From the NCBI RefSeq assembly GCF_000421765.1, contig NZ_ATXQ01000006.1, positions 62,001-126,000 on the forward strand: a stretch of 64,000 bases of DNA. Direction: 5' to 3'. The notes below the pieces were generated by a model. That model ran no database searches. It saw nothing but the letters and a program-made list of their open reading frames with translations, and was not told the DNA's origin. The translations under genes were made by a program, and so were the position numbers. This document shows positions 28,855 to 39,061 of the stretch, piece after piece; within the stretch, counting starts at the first letter, position 1; every line of letters starts with the position of its first letter. This DNA comes from Denitrificimonas caeni DSM 24390 (GTDB taxonomy: Bacteria; Pseudomonadota; Gammaproteobacteria; Pseudomonadales; Pseudomonadaceae).

Positions 28855-29772
28855 ATGACGTCAAAACTAGAACAATTAAAACGTTACACCACAGTGGTTG
28901 CGGATACCGGTGATTTAGATGCCATCGCACGTTTGCAGCCAGTCGATGCCACGACCAACCCATCATTGCTGTTAAAAGCGGCCACTTTTCCTCGCTATGC
29001 ACGGATGATGGCGCAGATTCAGCAAGATTTTTCTGGCAACCCGCAAGCAGCCTGTGAGCAATTTGCGGTTGCTGTCGGCACTGAAATTTTATCCTTGATT
29101 CCTGGTCGTATCTCTACCGAAGTGGACGCACGCTTATCCTTTGATGAGCAAGCCACTTATGAGTACGCATTGCGCTTAATTGATCGCTATGAACAACAAG
29201 GTGTTGATCGCCAGCGGGTGTTGATTAAAATCGCCTCGACCTGGGAAGGCATTCAAGCAGCACGTCGTTTGGAAAAGCTTAATATTCAGACCAACCTCAC
29301 TCTATTATTTTCCTTTGCCCAAGCAGCCGCTTGCGCCGATGCGGGGGTGTTTTTGATTTCCCCTTTCGTTGGCCGTATTTATGACTGGTACAAAAAAGCA
29401 CTCGACCGTGAATACGTAGGCATTGAAGATCCTGGTGTGCAGTCGGTATCGCGGATTTACCGTTATTACAAAGGCAACGATTATCAGACCATTGTGATGG
29501 GTGCGAGTTTTCGTAACCTCGGCCAAATTGAGCAACTAGCAGGCTGTGATCGTCTAACAATCAGCCCTGAACTGCTGGAGCAATTGAGCAATGAGAGTGC
29601 GCCACTGGAGCGTAAACTGCAAAGCAACGGGCAAAGTGAAGGCCGTGCTTTTGTGGATGAGCAGAGCTTCCGCTGGGCGCATAACGAAGATGCGATGGCC
29701 AACGAAAAGCTTGCTGAAGGCATTCGTGCTTTTGCGCGCGACCAAGAGAAGTTAGAGAAACTGTTTCGTTAA
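28855..29772 (+). CDS. tal: Transaldolase
   Basis: 305 residues, TalB-type. Non-oxidative pentose phosphate enzyme exchanging dihydroxyacetone units between sedoheptulose-7-P and glyceraldehyde-3-P. Family signatures [12 protein letters not shown] (residues 31-42) and the Schiff-base lysine Lys125 in [15 protein letters not shown] at 28855 has no strong ribosome site, but no better start exists. Position after dusA matches Pseudomonas order. A REP follows 12 bases after the stop. Confidence 0.95.
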   Translation: MTSKLEQLKRYTTVVADTGDLDAIARLQPVDATTNPSLLLKAATFPRYARMMAQIQQDFSGNPQAACEQFAVAVGTEILSLIPGRISTEVDARLSFDEQATYEYALRLIDRYEQQGVDRQRVLIKIASTWEGIQAARRLEKLNIQTNLTLLFSFAQAAACADAGVFLISPFVGRIYDWYKKALDREYVGIEDPGVQSVSRIYRYYKGNDYQTIVMGASFRNLGQIEQLAGCDRLTISPELLEQLSNESAPLERKLQSNGQSEGRAFVDEQSFRWAHNEDAMANEKLAEGIRAFARDQEKLEKLFR

Positions 29773-29784
29773 GCACTAGGATTG

Positions 29785-29812
29785 TTGCGGGCCGGCGGCC
29801 CGCGCTCCCAAC
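29785..29812 (-). repeat. REP element 8 between tal and the STAS gene
   Basis: TTGCGGGCC-GGC-GGCCCGCGCTCCCAA, inverted orientation. It lies between two convergent genes and may stabilise their mRNA ends. Confidence 0.88.
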
Positions 29813-29819
29813 AGTAAAG

Positions 29820-30308
29820 TTACGTAGTGCTACTTTCTAAAGCGCTGACCAAGTCACGAAAAGCATCACGATTGGATTCATTTAGACTCATCAGAATCTG
29901 GTGTGCTTCTAACACGCGCTCTTTGACCACCGCTTCTGATTGATCCTGCTCTGGCAAGTCATCCAAACATTCAGGGCACGGTGCAGGCGTGTGTACCAGA
30001 TTAAACACTTGGTTAAAGCCCATCGAGTCAAGCACACGACTGACGTCTGGGTTGGTGCTGGCCAAAGTCGGCAGCATGCCAAATTTGCGTTTAGACAAAA
30101 TCGATAACTTAGCCAACAAGCCTAAAGTGGTGCTATCGATACTGATCACCTCGGTTAAATCAATCACAATTGACTTAAAAGAATTGGTTTTCAGAATTTT
30201 CTCTATGGTTTCATTGAGCGCAGAACAAAAGGTTAAGCGCACATCCCCCACACACTTTAAAACAAAGGTTTCGTTGTATTCAGCAAACTGAATTTTACCA
30301 TCACTCAT
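29820..30308 (-). CDS. STAS-domain anti-sigma-factor antagonist
   Basis: 162 residues. The STAS fold spans about 5-105, with the phosphorylatable serine context VIDLTEVISIDSTTLGLLAK (about residues 50-69). A C-terminal tail contains CPECLDDLPEQDQ. These proteins are switched by a kinase and a PP2C phosphatase; the phosphatase is the coupled upstream gene (four-base overlap at 30305-30308). Synteny matches the tal-adjacent STAS gene of Pseudomonas. Acts in the cytoplasm; target sigma or anti-sigma factor not in the window. Confidence 0.85.
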   Translation of the reverse strand: MSDGKIQFAEYNETFVLKCVGDVRLTFCSALNETIEKILKTNSFKSIVIDLTEVISIDSTTLGLLAKLSILSKRKFGMLPTLASTNPDVSRVLDSMGFNQVFNLVHTPAPCPECLDDLPEQDQSEAVVKERVLEAHQILMSLNESNRDAFRDLVSALESSTT

Positions 30309-31114
30309 GCAAGATTCCTGCTCAGCACCAGCATGGCGATATCATCGGGCATATTGCTACAGTTAGCTAGTCCTAGGCGTTCAACGATACCGGCGTACTC
30401 GCCATGCGCCGCAGTGATTAGTTTTGGTAAAGCCGCTTCACGGGTAATCAGATACTTTTCTGGCAGCACTTCTAAGACACCATCAGAAAATAAACTTAAG
30501 CTGAAAGCCGCAGGTAAAGGCATCTGCTCACAGCTGTAAGTGGAATGTTCAAACAGCCCGACCGGCTGACCTTTACCACGCAAAAAATCGGCACGCCCCG
30601 CACTGTATAGCACTGGCGAAGGCAGGTGCCCTGCGACACTCCAGTGCAGCATATTCTGATCGGTATCGACAATGGCGCAGATCAGCGTCACATGTCGGTC
30701 TGCGTTATAGATGAGCAAACGCTGGTTAAGATAGCTCAGGACTGTGGCCGGCGTCAGTGAGCGATCTGCGTGAACGGCATGTGCTCCGAAGATAAACTCA
30801 CGCACAGTATTTTTAACCAACATGCTGATCAGCGCGGATGCCGTGCCGTGTCCAGACACATCTGCCAAGTATAAGAACAGACGGCCATCGGGCAGGACAA
30901 AGTAGTCCAGCGAGTCACCGGTTAAATACAACGCCGGAACCACACAATGCTCAAATGTGATGCCTTGTGTTTCCCAGGGTGTGCTTGGTCGTATGAGTTG
31001 TTGCAGCTGCTGACCAGCACGCTGGTCTTCAAGCAGTAAAGTGTGCTGTTTTTGCAAAAAAAGCAGCTCCTCAGAGGCAGTCATTGGACTGGTCTGTTGC
31101 GAAGTTGAATGCAT
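30305..31114 (-). CDS. SpoIIE/PP2C-type serine phosphatase lacking a receiver domain
   Basis: 269 residues. A short helix (about 15-40) is followed by a SpoIIE phosphatase domain: GDSLDYFVLPDGRLFLYLAD, VSGHGTASALISMLVK, the aspartates of FSDGVLEVLP and MPDDIAMLVL. It should dephosphorylate the STAS protein encoded next. The Pseudomonas gene at this place encodes an N-terminal response-regulator receiver before the same phosphatase; here the protein starts at the linker, and the upstream 361 bases do not read as a receiver. So its input signal is missing or provided by another protein. Confidence 0.82.
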   Translation of the reverse strand: MHSTSQQTSPMTASEELLFLQKQHTLLLEDQRAGQQLQQLIRPSTPWETQGITFEHCVVPALYLTGDSLDYFVLPDGRLFLYLADVSGHGTASALISMLVKNTVREFIFGAHAVHADRSLTPATVLSYLNQRLLIYNADRHVTLICAIVDTDQNMLHWSVAGHLPSPVLYSAGRADFLRGKGQPVGLFEHSTYSCEQMPLPAAFSLSLFSDGVLEVLPEKYLITREAALPKLITAAHGEYAGIVERLGLANCSNMPDDIAMLVLSRNLA

Positions 31115-31475
31115 TACTTATAAATCGTAAAGAGTGTCTAGGCGCAAAAGGTACTCTCATCGTTACCCTCATTCAAGAGGTGTCTGTCACTGCTGCATCT
31201 TACAAGCGTAGGGTGTTATAGGCTCGAGTTCCACCATGCCTGTTAAAAACGGCTTTATCGAATTAGCATTTAGAGTAATTTCTTCTGATGCGCAGCCCTG
31301 TTAGACCGATTTAAAATAAAAACCACCGAAGGTCTCACACTATTCAGTCATAGTTAAATCGCTTACTTTACATTTAAAGCAGTATCAGTGATGTTAAGCA
31401 CTGTGTTTACAGCAGGCGCGGAATAAGATGCTTTTATATCTGCGTCAGAATGGGTAAAGCAACCGGAGCAACAAC
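31115..31475. other. Divergent intergenic region, phosphatase / PilZ
   Basis: 361 bases without a supportable gene; I looked for a decayed receiver domain on the minus strand and saw none. It must hold the promoters of both divergent genes. Confidence 0.5.
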
Positions 31476-31769
31476 ATGAACTACTACAACGAAAAGCGTG
31501 ACTTTATCCGCATGCGCGTTGAAACCGCAATAACATTTGAATACGAAGGTGAAACATTCGATGCAGTCTGTATCGATCTTTCCAGTACAGGCATGCAAAT
31601 TGAAACAGATGCTTCTTTGCCTCTCAGCCAAGGCCAATCAATTCGTGTTTTGATTCCCTCTTCACACCCAGAACTCACTGGCCTGCAAGCGGATACAGAA
31701 ATACAGCGTCTAGAAAAACTCGATAATGGCCGTATATCCATTGGTTTAGCCATTATCTCTATGCAGTAA
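31476..31769 (+). CDS. Single-domain PilZ protein (c-di-GMP binding)
   Basis: 97 residues, one PilZ domain. The c-di-GMP contacts RXXXR (R9-D-F-I-R13) and DXSXXG (DLSSTG, about residues 36-41) are intact, so ligand binding is likely. Good ribosome site GGAGCAAC just before the ATG. Divergent from the phosphatase and convergent with mlaA, the same order as in Pseudomonas. Confidence 0.88.
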   Translation: MNYYNEKRDFIRMRVETAITFEYEGETFDAVCIDLSSTGMQIETDASLPLSQGQSIRVLIPSSHPELTGLQADTEIQRLEKLDNGRISIGLAIISMQ

Positions 31770-31779
31770 AAGCTGTTAT

Positions 31780-32523
31780 TTAAAAATCATCCACCACATT
31801 GCCATCCATCACTCTGAACTCACGGTTCTGCAAATAGGCATTACGAATGAAACGGTACTTGTCACCGCTGATTAACCGCTCAGCTGATAATAGCTTTGCC
31901 CGCGTATCGACAACATTTAAAGCAAATACGCTGTTACGCACGGGAACATCATTAACATAACGATAAGCGCTGACATAACTGTCTGGATACATAGCAAACG
32001 TATCGCGGACTGTGCTGGGACCAAACAACGGTAAGACCACATAAGGACCGCTTTTCACACCCCAAGAACCCAAGGTCTGACCAAAGTCTTCATCGTTACG
32101 CTGCAGGCCCATTTTTGTCGCAACATCAAAAAAGCCCAAGACGCCGAAAGTGCTGTTAAACATAAAGCGAGCGGTATCAACACCGGCATCATGCAGCTTC
32201 AATTGCAGCACATTATTAGCCAGATTTTTCACCTCACCAACGTTACGAAAAACGTTATGAATACCGTCTTCGACAACATCGGGAGTGATTTTCTGATAAC
32301 CCTTGGCTATAGGTTTTAGAGCCCAACGATCGACAGCATCATTGAAACGGAAAATTGCACGGTTGGCATTTTCCCAGGGGTCTTCATTCTCGCCAAACGC
32401 TTCCCAGCTGTCATCGTAATCATCAGCGTCTGCTGCCACAACTGAATGTGAAAGACTCAAGCACCCAGCCATCAGCATTGTGCTTAGCATGCAGCGTACG
32501 GAGGTATTAAAAAAATGCTGCAT
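31780..32523 (-). CDS. mlaA: Outer-membrane lipoprotein MlaA (VacJ)
   Basis: 247 residues. Lipobox LMAGC with Cys21, then ENANRAIFRFNDAVDRW and the hydrophobic ring-forming segments typical of MlaA (FMFNSTFGVLGFFDVATKMG, GPYVVLPLFGPSTVRDTFA). It removes surface-exposed phospholipid from the outer membrane and hands it to MlaC. The start at 32523 is chosen for GGAGAG seven bases upstream and a proper signal peptide; an in-frame start at 32544 would add seven residues ahead of it. The Mla ABC transporter is not in this window. Confidence 0.92.
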   Translation of the reverse strand: MQHFFNTSVRCMLSTMLMAGCLSLSHSVVAADADDYDDSWEAFGENEDPWENANRAIFRFNDAVDRWALKPIAKGYQKITPDVVEDGIHNVFRNVGEVKNLANNVLQLKLHDAGVDTARFMFNSTFGVLGFFDVATKMGLQRNDEDFGQTLGSWGVKSGPYVVLPLFGPSTVRDTFAMYPDSYVSAYRYVNDVPVRNSVFALNVVDTRAKLLSAERLISGDKYRFIRNAYLQNREFRVMDGNVVDDF

Positions 32524-32611
32524 AGTGCTCTCCAATCTTTTCATTTAAATACACAATAAGTCTGTTGATGCTGCACGACAGTATAGATCTCGCGCAACAT
32601 CAACGCAGCAT

Positions 32612-34000
32612 TTATTGATCAGCAAAACGCCAACCTGTGCCGTCTTTGCCATCTTCTAAAACGATGCCCAAAGCCGTCAGTTGGTCACGAATACGATCAG
32701 ATTCAGCCCATTCTTTATTTTGACGCGCGGCCAAACGTGCGGTGATCAATGCTTCAACCTGTGCGGCATCCATGCGTTTTTCTGCACCAGCTTGTAAGAA
32801 GTCATTCGGCTCGAGCTGTAAAATACCCAGCACCGCTGCAAGCTCTTTCATCCGCGCAGCTAAGCCTGCAGCTGCAGCATGATCTTGCTTGTCAAGGCGG
32901 TTCACTTCACGAGCCATCTCAAACAGCACTGAGCAGGCTTCAGGTGCATTAAAGTCATCGTCCATCGCCTTGGTAAAGCGCTCAACAAAGACTTCACCAC
33001 CAACTGCTGGAACGATCTCCAGACCTTTTAACGTCAGGTAAAAACGCTCGAGTGCTGATTTGGCTTCGCGCAAGTTATCTTCAGAATAGTTAATCGCGCT
33101 GCGGTAATGACTGGACACTAAAAGATAGCGCACCACTTCTGGATGATATTTTTCTAGCACATCACGAATGGTGAAGAAGTTACCCAAGGATTTGGACATC
33201 TTCTCGCCATCGACACGCACCGCACCAGCATGCATCCAAGTGGTGGCGTATTGCTTGCCGGTCGCAGCTTCGCTTTGCGCGATTTCATTTTCATGATGCG
33301 GAAAGACCAAGTCTGGACCGCCACCATGGATGTCAAAGCTGTCGCCTAAGCAGCAGGTCGACATCACTGAACATTCAATGTGCCAGCCCGGACGGCCTGC
33401 GCCCCATGGCGACTGCCAGCTTGGCTCGCCAGGTTTAGCCGCTTTCCAAAGGACAAAATCTAAAGGATCTTCTTTGGCTTCATCAACTTCGATGCGTGCA
33501 CCAATTTTTAAATCACTGATATTGCGTCGCGATAATTTGCCGTAACCAACAAACTTAGCCACGCGGTAGTACACATCACCATTGGCAGCAGGATAAGCAA
33601 AACCTTTATCAATCAAGGTTTGGATCATTTTGAACATGCCATCAATATGACCGGTAGCACGTGGCTCCTGATCAGGACGCAGTACATTTAAACGTGCTTC
33701 ATCTTCATGCATGGCTGCAACCATGCGCTCAACTAACTGCTCAAATGGCTCGTTGTTTTCTTGCGCACGGCGAATGATCTTGTCGTCAATGTCGGTAATA
33801 TTGCGCACATAAGTGACTTCGTAGCCACGGTGACGCAACCAGCGCGTCACCACATCAAAAGCCACCATTACTCGTGCATGACCAATATGGCAGTAGTCAT
33901 ACACCGTCATGCCGCAGACATACATGCGCACATGCTTGCCTTCTAACGGCTGCAGCGGCTCTTTACGTTTAGTCAGGGTGTTATAAATCGTTAAACTCAT
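32612..34000 (-). CDS. cysS: Cysteinyl-tRNA synthetase
   Basis: 462 residues, class I synthetase. HIGH motif at 38-41 (YCHIGHAR), KMSKS at 267-271, zinc ligands Cys29, Cys210, His235 and Glu239. The ATG at 34000 overlaps the glnS stop by four bases and has GGGGG close upstream; an in-frame GTG at 34012 is less likely. Co-translated with glnS. Confidence 0.95.
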   Translation of the reverse strand: MSLTIYNTLTKRKEPLQPLEGKHVRMYVCGMTVYDYCHIGHARVMVAFDVVTRWLRHRGYEVTYVRNITDIDDKIIRRAQENNEPFEQLVERMVAAMHEDEARLNVLRPDQEPRATGHIDGMFKMIQTLIDKGFAYPAANGDVYYRVAKFVGYGKLSRRNISDLKIGARIEVDEAKEDPLDFVLWKAAKPGEPSWQSPWGAGRPGWHIECSVMSTCCLGDSFDIHGGGPDLVFPHHENEIAQSEAATGKQYATTWMHAGAVRVDGEKMSKSLGNFFTIRDVLEKYHPEVVRYLLVSSHYRSAINYSEDNLREAKSALERFYLTLKGLEIVPAVGGEVFVERFTKAMDDDFNAPEACSVLFEMAREVNRLDKQDHAAAAGLAARMKELAAVLGILQLEPNDFLQAGAEKRMDAAQVEALITARLAARQNKEWAESDRIRDQLTALGIVLEDGKDGTGWRFADQ

Positions 34001-35682
34001 GCTTGCCCCCACGAATCACGCAAAGTCACAGTACGGTTAAATACCAATGCATCCGGCTTGCTGTCACGGCTGTCGAGGCAGAAGTAGCCTTCACGCTCGA
34101 ATTGGAAACTGTCGCCCACTTGCGCTTGCAGTAAGGATGGCTCGGCGCGGCAGCCTTTCAATACCACCAACGACTCTGGATTGACGTTATCAAGGAAAGA
34201 TTCGCTGGCTTCACCGTCATCGCCTTTATCAGGGTTGGGCGTGCTAAATAAGCGGTCGTACAAACGCACTTCGCATTCAACGCTTTGCGCAGCGGGTACC
34301 CAGTGAATCACACCTTTAACTTTACGGCCTTCTGGGTTTTTGCCCAAGGTTTCTGGGTCGTACGAGCAACGCAGTTCAATCACATTACCATCGGCATCGC
34401 GAATCGCTTCGTCGGCACGAATCACATAGCTGCCGCGCAAACGTACTTCACCACCGGGCACTAAACGCTTATAGCCTTTCGGTGGATTTTCTTCGTAATC
34501 GCTGGCGTCAATGTAGATTTCACGCTCGAACGGTAATTCACGCACACCAATATCACGCTTGGGGTGACGTGGCAGTTGCAGCGTGAGCGCTTGATCTGCT
34601 GGATAATTGCTGATCACCACTTTAATTGGCTTAAGTACGCACATGGCGCGTGAGGCATTGGTATCTAAATCTTCACGAATACAAAATTCCAGCATGCCTA
34701 AGTCGACAACACCACCGGCACGGTTCACCCCAATCATGTCGCAGAAGTTGCGAATCGAGGCAGCGGTATAACCACGACGACGGAAACCACTGATGGTCGA
34801 CATGCGTGGATCATCCCAACCGGTGACGTGATTTTCATCGACAAGCTGCTTGAGCTTGCGCTTGCTGGTCACTGTGTAATTAAGATTTAAACGAGCAAAC
34901 TCGTACTGACGCGGCTTGGCCGGCACCGGTAACTGCTCTAAAAACCACTCATACAATGGACGGTGATCTTCAAACTCTAAGGTGCAAATTGAGTGAGTAA
35001 TCTTCTCAATCGCATCGGACTGGCCGTGCGTGAAGTCGTAACTTGGATAGATGCACCATGTGTCACCGGTTTGGTGATGATGGGCGTGACGAATACGGTA
35101 CAAAATCGGATCGCGCAAATTCATATTCGGCGACGCCATATCGATTTTTGCACGCAGCGCACGGGTACCATCGGGGAACTCGCCAGCACGCATACGGGTT
35201 AGCAAGTCTAAGTTCTCGCTGACACTGCGCTCACGAAACGGGCTGTTTTTACCAGACTCAGTCAAGCTGCCACGGTATTCGCGCGCTTGCTCAGGTGATA
35301 AGTCGCAGACATAAGCTTTGCCCTGCTCTACTAAATACACCGCCCAAGCGTACAACTGCTCAAAGTAATCTGAGGCGTAACGCACTTCGCCATCCCATTG
35401 AAAACCAAGCCAGTTCACATCCGACTTAATCGCATCGATGTACTCTTGCTCTTCTTTAGCAGGATTGGTGTCATCAAAGCGCAAGTGGCAGACACCGCCT
35501 AATTCTTTGGCTAAACCAAAGTTTAGACAGATCGATTTAGCGTGGCCAATATGCAAGTAACCGTTAGGTTCAGGTGGAAAGCGCGTAACAATACTGCTGT
35601 GCTTGCCTGACTGTAAATCGGCTTCAAGAATAGGACGAAGGAAGTTCGCGGCGACATTAACGGAAGAATCAGACGTGCTCAT
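33997..35682 (-). CDS. glnS: Glutaminyl-tRNA synthetase
   Basis: 561 residues. Class I motif YLHIGHAKS near residue 44 and the second signature as [11 protein letters not shown] near 275; both catalytic halves and the C-terminal beta-barrel domains (ERE-type EYEGYFCLD region) are present. The presence of GlnRS fits gammaproteobacteria. Divergent from ppiB with a 123-base gap. Confidence 0.95.
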   Translation of the reverse strand: MSTSDSSVNVAANFLRPILEADLQSGKHSSIVTRFPPEPNGYLHIGHAKSICLNFGLAKELGGVCHLRFDDTNPAKEEQEYIDAIKSDVNWLGFQWDGEVRYASDYFEQLYAWAVYLVEQGKAYVCDLSPEQAREYRGSLTESGKNSPFRERSVSENLDLLTRMRAGEFPDGTRALRAKIDMASPNMNLRDPILYRIRHAHHHQTGDTWCIYPSYDFTHGQSDAIEKITHSICTLEFEDHRPLYEWFLEQLPVPAKPRQYEFARLNLNYTVTSKRKLKQLVDENHVTGWDDPRMSTISGFRRRGYTAASIRNFCDMIGVNRAGGVVDLGMLEFCIREDLDTNASRAMCVLKPIKVVISNYPADQALTLQLPRHPKRDIGVRELPFEREIYIDASDYEENPPKGYKRLVPGGEVRLRGSYVIRADEAIRDADGNVIELRCSYDPETLGKNPEGRKVKGVIHWVPAAQSVECEVRLYDRLFSTPNPDKGDDGEASESFLDNVNPESLVVLKGCRAEPSLLQAQVGDSFQFEREGYFCLDSRDSKPDALVFNRTVTLRDSWGQA

Positions 35683-35805
35683 GGGCTCTTAAATACTCAT
35701 TACTGCCTATTATGGGTAGGCTGGCTCAAATAAAGTGCTTATCATACCCGAACCTGCCAGCTCACTGACAGGTCTATGACTTTTTAGCTTCTATGGATCA
35801 ACTCA

Positions 35806-36300
35806 ATGATTAAATTACACACTAATCACGGCGTGATTACCTTAAATCTGTTTGCTGACAAAGCGCCAGAAACCGTTGCCAACTTTATTCAGTATGTTAA
35901 AGACGGTCACTACGACAACACCATTTTTCACCGTGTGATCAGCAACTTTATGATCCAAGGTGGTGGTTTTGACAGCAACATGAAACAAAAAAGCACCCGC
36001 GAGACGATTAAAAACGAAGCCAACAACGGCTTGTCTAACAAGCTTGGCACCATCGCGATGGCGCGTACCATGGAGCCACATTCAGCTTCAGCGCAGTTTT
36101 TCATCAACGTCAAAGACAATGACTTCCTTGATCACAGCGCACCAACCACTCAGGGTTGGGGTTACACCGTTTTCGGTGAAGTAGTTGAAGGCATGGATGT
36201 AGTTGACGCCATTAAAAGCGTTGCGACCACCAGCAAAGGCGGTCACCAAGACGTACCACGCGATGATGTAATCATCGAAAAAGCAGAGATCGTCGAGTGA
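35806..36300 (+). CDS. ppiB: Cytoplasmic cyclophilin-type peptidyl-prolyl isomerase
   Basis: 164 residues, no signal peptide, so the cytoplasmic PpiB rather than periplasmic PpiA. Active-site strands [15 protein letters not shown] and [18 protein letters not shown] are clear. The gene ends GTGA, overlapping the GTG start of lpxH by four bases. Confidence 0.95.
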   Translation: MIKLHTNHGVITLNLFADKAPETVANFIQYVKDGHYDNTIFHRVISNFMIQGGGFDSNMKQKSTRETIKNEANNGLSNKLGTIAMARTMEPHSASAQFFINVKDNDFLDHSAPTTQGWGYTVFGEVVEGMDVVDAIKSVATTSKGGHQDVPRDDVIIEKAEIVE

Positions 36301-37028
36301 TTCTGCTGATTTCTGATTTGCATTTACATGAGGAGCGCCCGGATATCACCGGCGCGTTCCTTGCGTTTCTGCAGCAGCACGCCAAGCACGCACAAGCACT
36401 TTATATTTTAGGTGACTTCTTTGAAGTGTGGATTGGCGACGATGCGATCAGCCCGTTTCAACGCTCAATTGCGCAAGCGCTCAGCGCTGTCGCAGCCAGC
36501 GGTACGCAAATTTATTTAATGCACGGTAACCGTGATTTCTTAATCGGCAATGATTTTTGCAAGTTGGCCGATTGTCAGTTATTAGCAGACCCTAGCCTTA
36601 TCAAACTAGCGGGTGAATCGGTGCTACTGACGCACGGCGACAGTCTCTGCACCAGCGATAAAAGTTACATTCGTTTACGAAGAGTCCTGCGCAACCCTTT
36701 GATTTTACTTATCTTGCGCAACTTACCTTTGCGTACGCGTCAGCGCCTAGCAGGCGATCTACGACAAAAAAGCAAAGCCAGTACACGAATGAAAGCCAGC
36801 GACATTACCGATGTAAATCCTGAAGAAGTGGCGCGTGTGATGGCTCTACACAAAGTGCGCACACTCATTCACGGGCATACCCACCGCCCTGCAGTGCACG
36901 ACCTGGGCAATGAAAAACAGCGTATTGTTCTCGGTGACTGGGATACACAAGGCTGGTATATCGAAGCCAGCGCCTCACAACTCAAGCTGCTAGCACTGCC
37001 TTTCAGTGATACTACTGCGGACTGTTAA
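36297..37028 (+). CDS. lpxH: UDP-2,3-diacylglucosamine pyrophosphatase
   Basis: 243 residues, lipid A pathway enzyme making lipid X. Calcineurin-type metal sites: SDLHL (D7, H9), [11 protein letters not shown] (D40), GNRD (N78), and HGHTH near residue 195. Start is GTG at 36297, coupled to ppiB. It ends four bases into the stop of convergent miaE. Confidence 0.94.
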   Translation: MILLISDLHLHEERPDITGAFLAFLQQHAKHAQALYILGDFFEVWIGDDAISPFQRSIAQALSAVAASGTQIYLMHGNRDFLIGNDFCKLADCQLLADPSLIKLAGESVLLTHGDSLCTSDKSYIRLRRVLRNPLILLILRNLPLRTRQRLAGDLRQKSKASTRMKASDITDVNPEEVARVMALHKVRTLIHGHTHRPAVHDLGNEKQRIVLGDWDTQGWYIEASASQLKLLALPFSDTTADC

Positions 37029-37654
37029 GCCTGCGCTGTCTCAGTCGCCTGCTTCGGCACACCACTGTGAAATCTAAATACTTCGTCTTCGGTGAGAATC
37101 GCCTCGCGCTCAACTTCTGCAAAAAACGCCACGCGCTGATCAATGGGTTGTTTAGCGTACAGCTGCGCCATGCGTAAATACCCTTCAAAATGGCGTGACT
37201 CTGACTTAAGCAGCGATGTATAAAACCGTCCAAGTTCTTCATCTAAAAACGGTGCCAAGCGATAAAAACGCTCGCAGGAACGCGCCTCAATAAAAGCTAA
37301 AATAATCAAACTATCAATCAGCTTTTCCGGCTCTTGTTTGGCCGCATGCTTATGCAAACGCTGCGCATAGCTAGAAGCGGTGATTTGCCGATAACGCATG
37401 CCACGCTTTTTCATGATGGCCGTGACTTGCTCAAAATGACGCAACTCTTCGCGCGCTAAGCGTGACAAGTGCTGCAGCAGCTCTTCACGCTCTGGATAAC
37501 GGAACATCAGCGTCAGTGCAGTACCCGCTGCCTTCTTTTCACAGTTAGCATGATCGAGTAACAACTCTTCTGGGTGATCCAGCGCACAATCAATCCAACT
37601 CTGTGGTGTTTGACACTGTAAAAAAGCTTCAATTTCAGGTATTAACATAGACAT
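37025..37654 (-). CDS. miaE: tRNA hydroxylase MiaE
   Basis: 209 residues. Non-haem diiron enzyme hydroxylating the isopentenyl side chain of ms2i6A37 in tRNA. Ferritin-like ligand motifs [16 protein letters not shown] and ESRHFEGY are in the expected order. Start uncertain: [11 protein letters not shown] at 37654 fits the family; the longer frame to 37684 runs through a GCGCACC/GGTGCGC inverted repeat (about 37676-37696) that more likely belongs to the leader. Confidence 0.88.
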   Translation of the reverse strand: MSMLIPEIEAFLQCQTPQSWIDCALDHPEELLLDHANCEKKAAGTALTLMFRYPEREELLQHLSRLAREELRHFEQVTAIMKKRGMRYRQITASSYAQRLHKHAAKQEPEKLIDSLIILAFIEARSCERFYRLAPFLDEELGRFYTSLLKSESRHFEGYLRMAQLYAKQPIDQRVAFFAEVEREAILTEDEVFRFHSGVPKQATETAQA

Positions 37655-37808
37655 GTACTGACAAAGATAAAGAATGCGCACCATTATACGGTGCGCCCAC
37701 AGAACAACCAGCCTTCCGCGTTGATAGATATCAATACCCAGCGCAGGATAGAGCTGGCATGATAGTTACAGATCATCTCTATATTCTAAAATCGCGCAGG
37801 AGATACAC

Positions 37809-38669
37809 ATGCAAGCTATTCGTACCATCTTAGTTGTGATGACCCCGAGCCAACCTGAAGAGCTGGCATTAAAGCGCGCCAAGCTGATTGCTGGAGTGAC
37901 TCAGTCACGCCTACATTTGTTAGTCTGCGATAAGCGTGGCGAGCACGCTAAGTATCTTGCCGACACAGCGCAAGCACTTAAAGAAGATGGCTATGAAGTG
38001 ACCACTCAGCAAGCTTGGCATGAGTCTTTTCATGAAACCATTATTCAAGCACAACAAGCCGAAAGCTGTGGCCTGGTGATTAAACAGCACTTCCCAGAAA
38101 ACCCGCTTAAACGCGCGTTACTGACGCCCGATGACTGGAAACTGCTACGCTACTGCCCTTGCCCAGTGTTGATTGCTAAAACCAACCGCCCTTGGACCGA
38201 AGGCACTATCCTTGCTGCAGTCGACGTAGGTAACAGCAGTGCAGAACATAAAGCCCTGCACGCAAGCTTAATTAGCAATGCTTTTGAAGTAGCATCCATT
38301 GCTAAAGCAACCTTGCATGTCCTGACTGCACACCCATCGCCAATGCTGTCAGCTTCTGACCCAACCTTCCAACTGCGTGAAACCATTGAAGCGCGCTACC
38401 GCGAGCAGTGTGCAACATTCGTTAAAGAGTTTGAGCTGGATGATGAGCAAATGCACATCAAAGAAGGCCCTGCAGATGTTCTAATTCCGCAAATGGCGAA
38501 AGAGTTGGACGCGGTGGTCACTGTTATTGGTACTGTTGCTCGCACAGGTTTATCCGGTGCACTGATCGGCAATACCGCTGAAGTGGTACTCGACGCTGTT
38601 GAAACTGATGTTTTAGTACTTAAGCCACAAGACGTGATGGTGCATTTAGAAACTCAACTCGAGCGCTAG
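37809..38669 (+). CDS. Tandem universal stress protein (UspE-like)
   Basis: 286 residues, two Usp domains (about 1-135 and 145-280). The second ends with the nucleotide-loop pattern VIGTVARTGLSGALIGNTAE, i.e. GX2GX9GS/T-like, typical of ATP-binding Usp. Located just upstream of acnB, as in Pseudomonas. Role in stress survival is inferred from family. Confidence 0.9.
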   Translation: MQAIRTILVVMTPSQPEELALKRAKLIAGVTQSRLHLLVCDKRGEHAKYLADTAQALKEDGYEVTTQQAWHESFHETIIQAQQAESCGLVIKQHFPENPLKRALLTPDDWKLLRYCPCPVLIAKTNRPWTEGTILAAVDVGNSSAEHKALHASLISNAFEVASIAKATLHVLTAHPSPMLSASDPTFQLRETIEARYREQCATFVKEFELDDEQMHIKEGPADVLIPQMAKELDAVVTVIGTVARTGLSGALIGNTAEVVLDAVETDVLVLKPQDVMVHLETQLER

Positions 38670-38697
38670 AGTTAAATTTGCATAGCTAAAACGACCC

Positions 38698-38734
38698 AGC
38701 AGCCGTTTGAAAGCTTTTTTAAACGGCTGCTTTT
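38698..38734 (+). terminator. Terminator after the usp gene
   Basis: 11-bp stem AGCAGCCGTTT / AAACGGCTGCT (38698-38708 with 38721-38731) followed by TTT; A-rich left side is weak, so mainly a plus-strand terminator. Confidence 0.85.
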
Positions 38735-38896
38735 AACCCAGATGCGCCACTAGCCAAGCGTAATAAAGTGCTGCAAAACCATGTTAGCCCAAGGTCTAAC
38801 ATGCATTTCCCTATGCAAAACCATGAATGCCCCTTAACTTTATGACGCGTGTAGCTTAGAATAAGCGCGCCATTTTAGGCGATCACGTCCAACGTT

Positions 38897-39010
38897 GAAG
38901 CTGTTTTCAAAGCGTAGAGCGTTATCTTTTTAGCGTTGTAGTAGCATTTGTACTGATAAATTCGGGCTCATTCTGATTACGCGCGTCTGTAATACTTTGA
39001 AAACAGCTTC
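38897..39010 (+). promoter_or_regulatory. Long inverted repeat in the acnB leader
   Basis: GAAGCTGTTTTCAAAG (38897-38912) is perfectly complementary to CTTTGAAAACAGCTTC (38995-39010), 16 bp with 82 bases between. It ends 51 bases before the acnB start. It could fold as a leader hairpin or be a small transposed palindrome. The rest of the 392-base gap from 38735 holds nothing else I recognise. Confidence 0.55.
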
Positions 39011-39061
39011 TGGATAAGCGCCCCTTCCCTGTTTGGGGGCCAATGATGAGGATAAAATACT

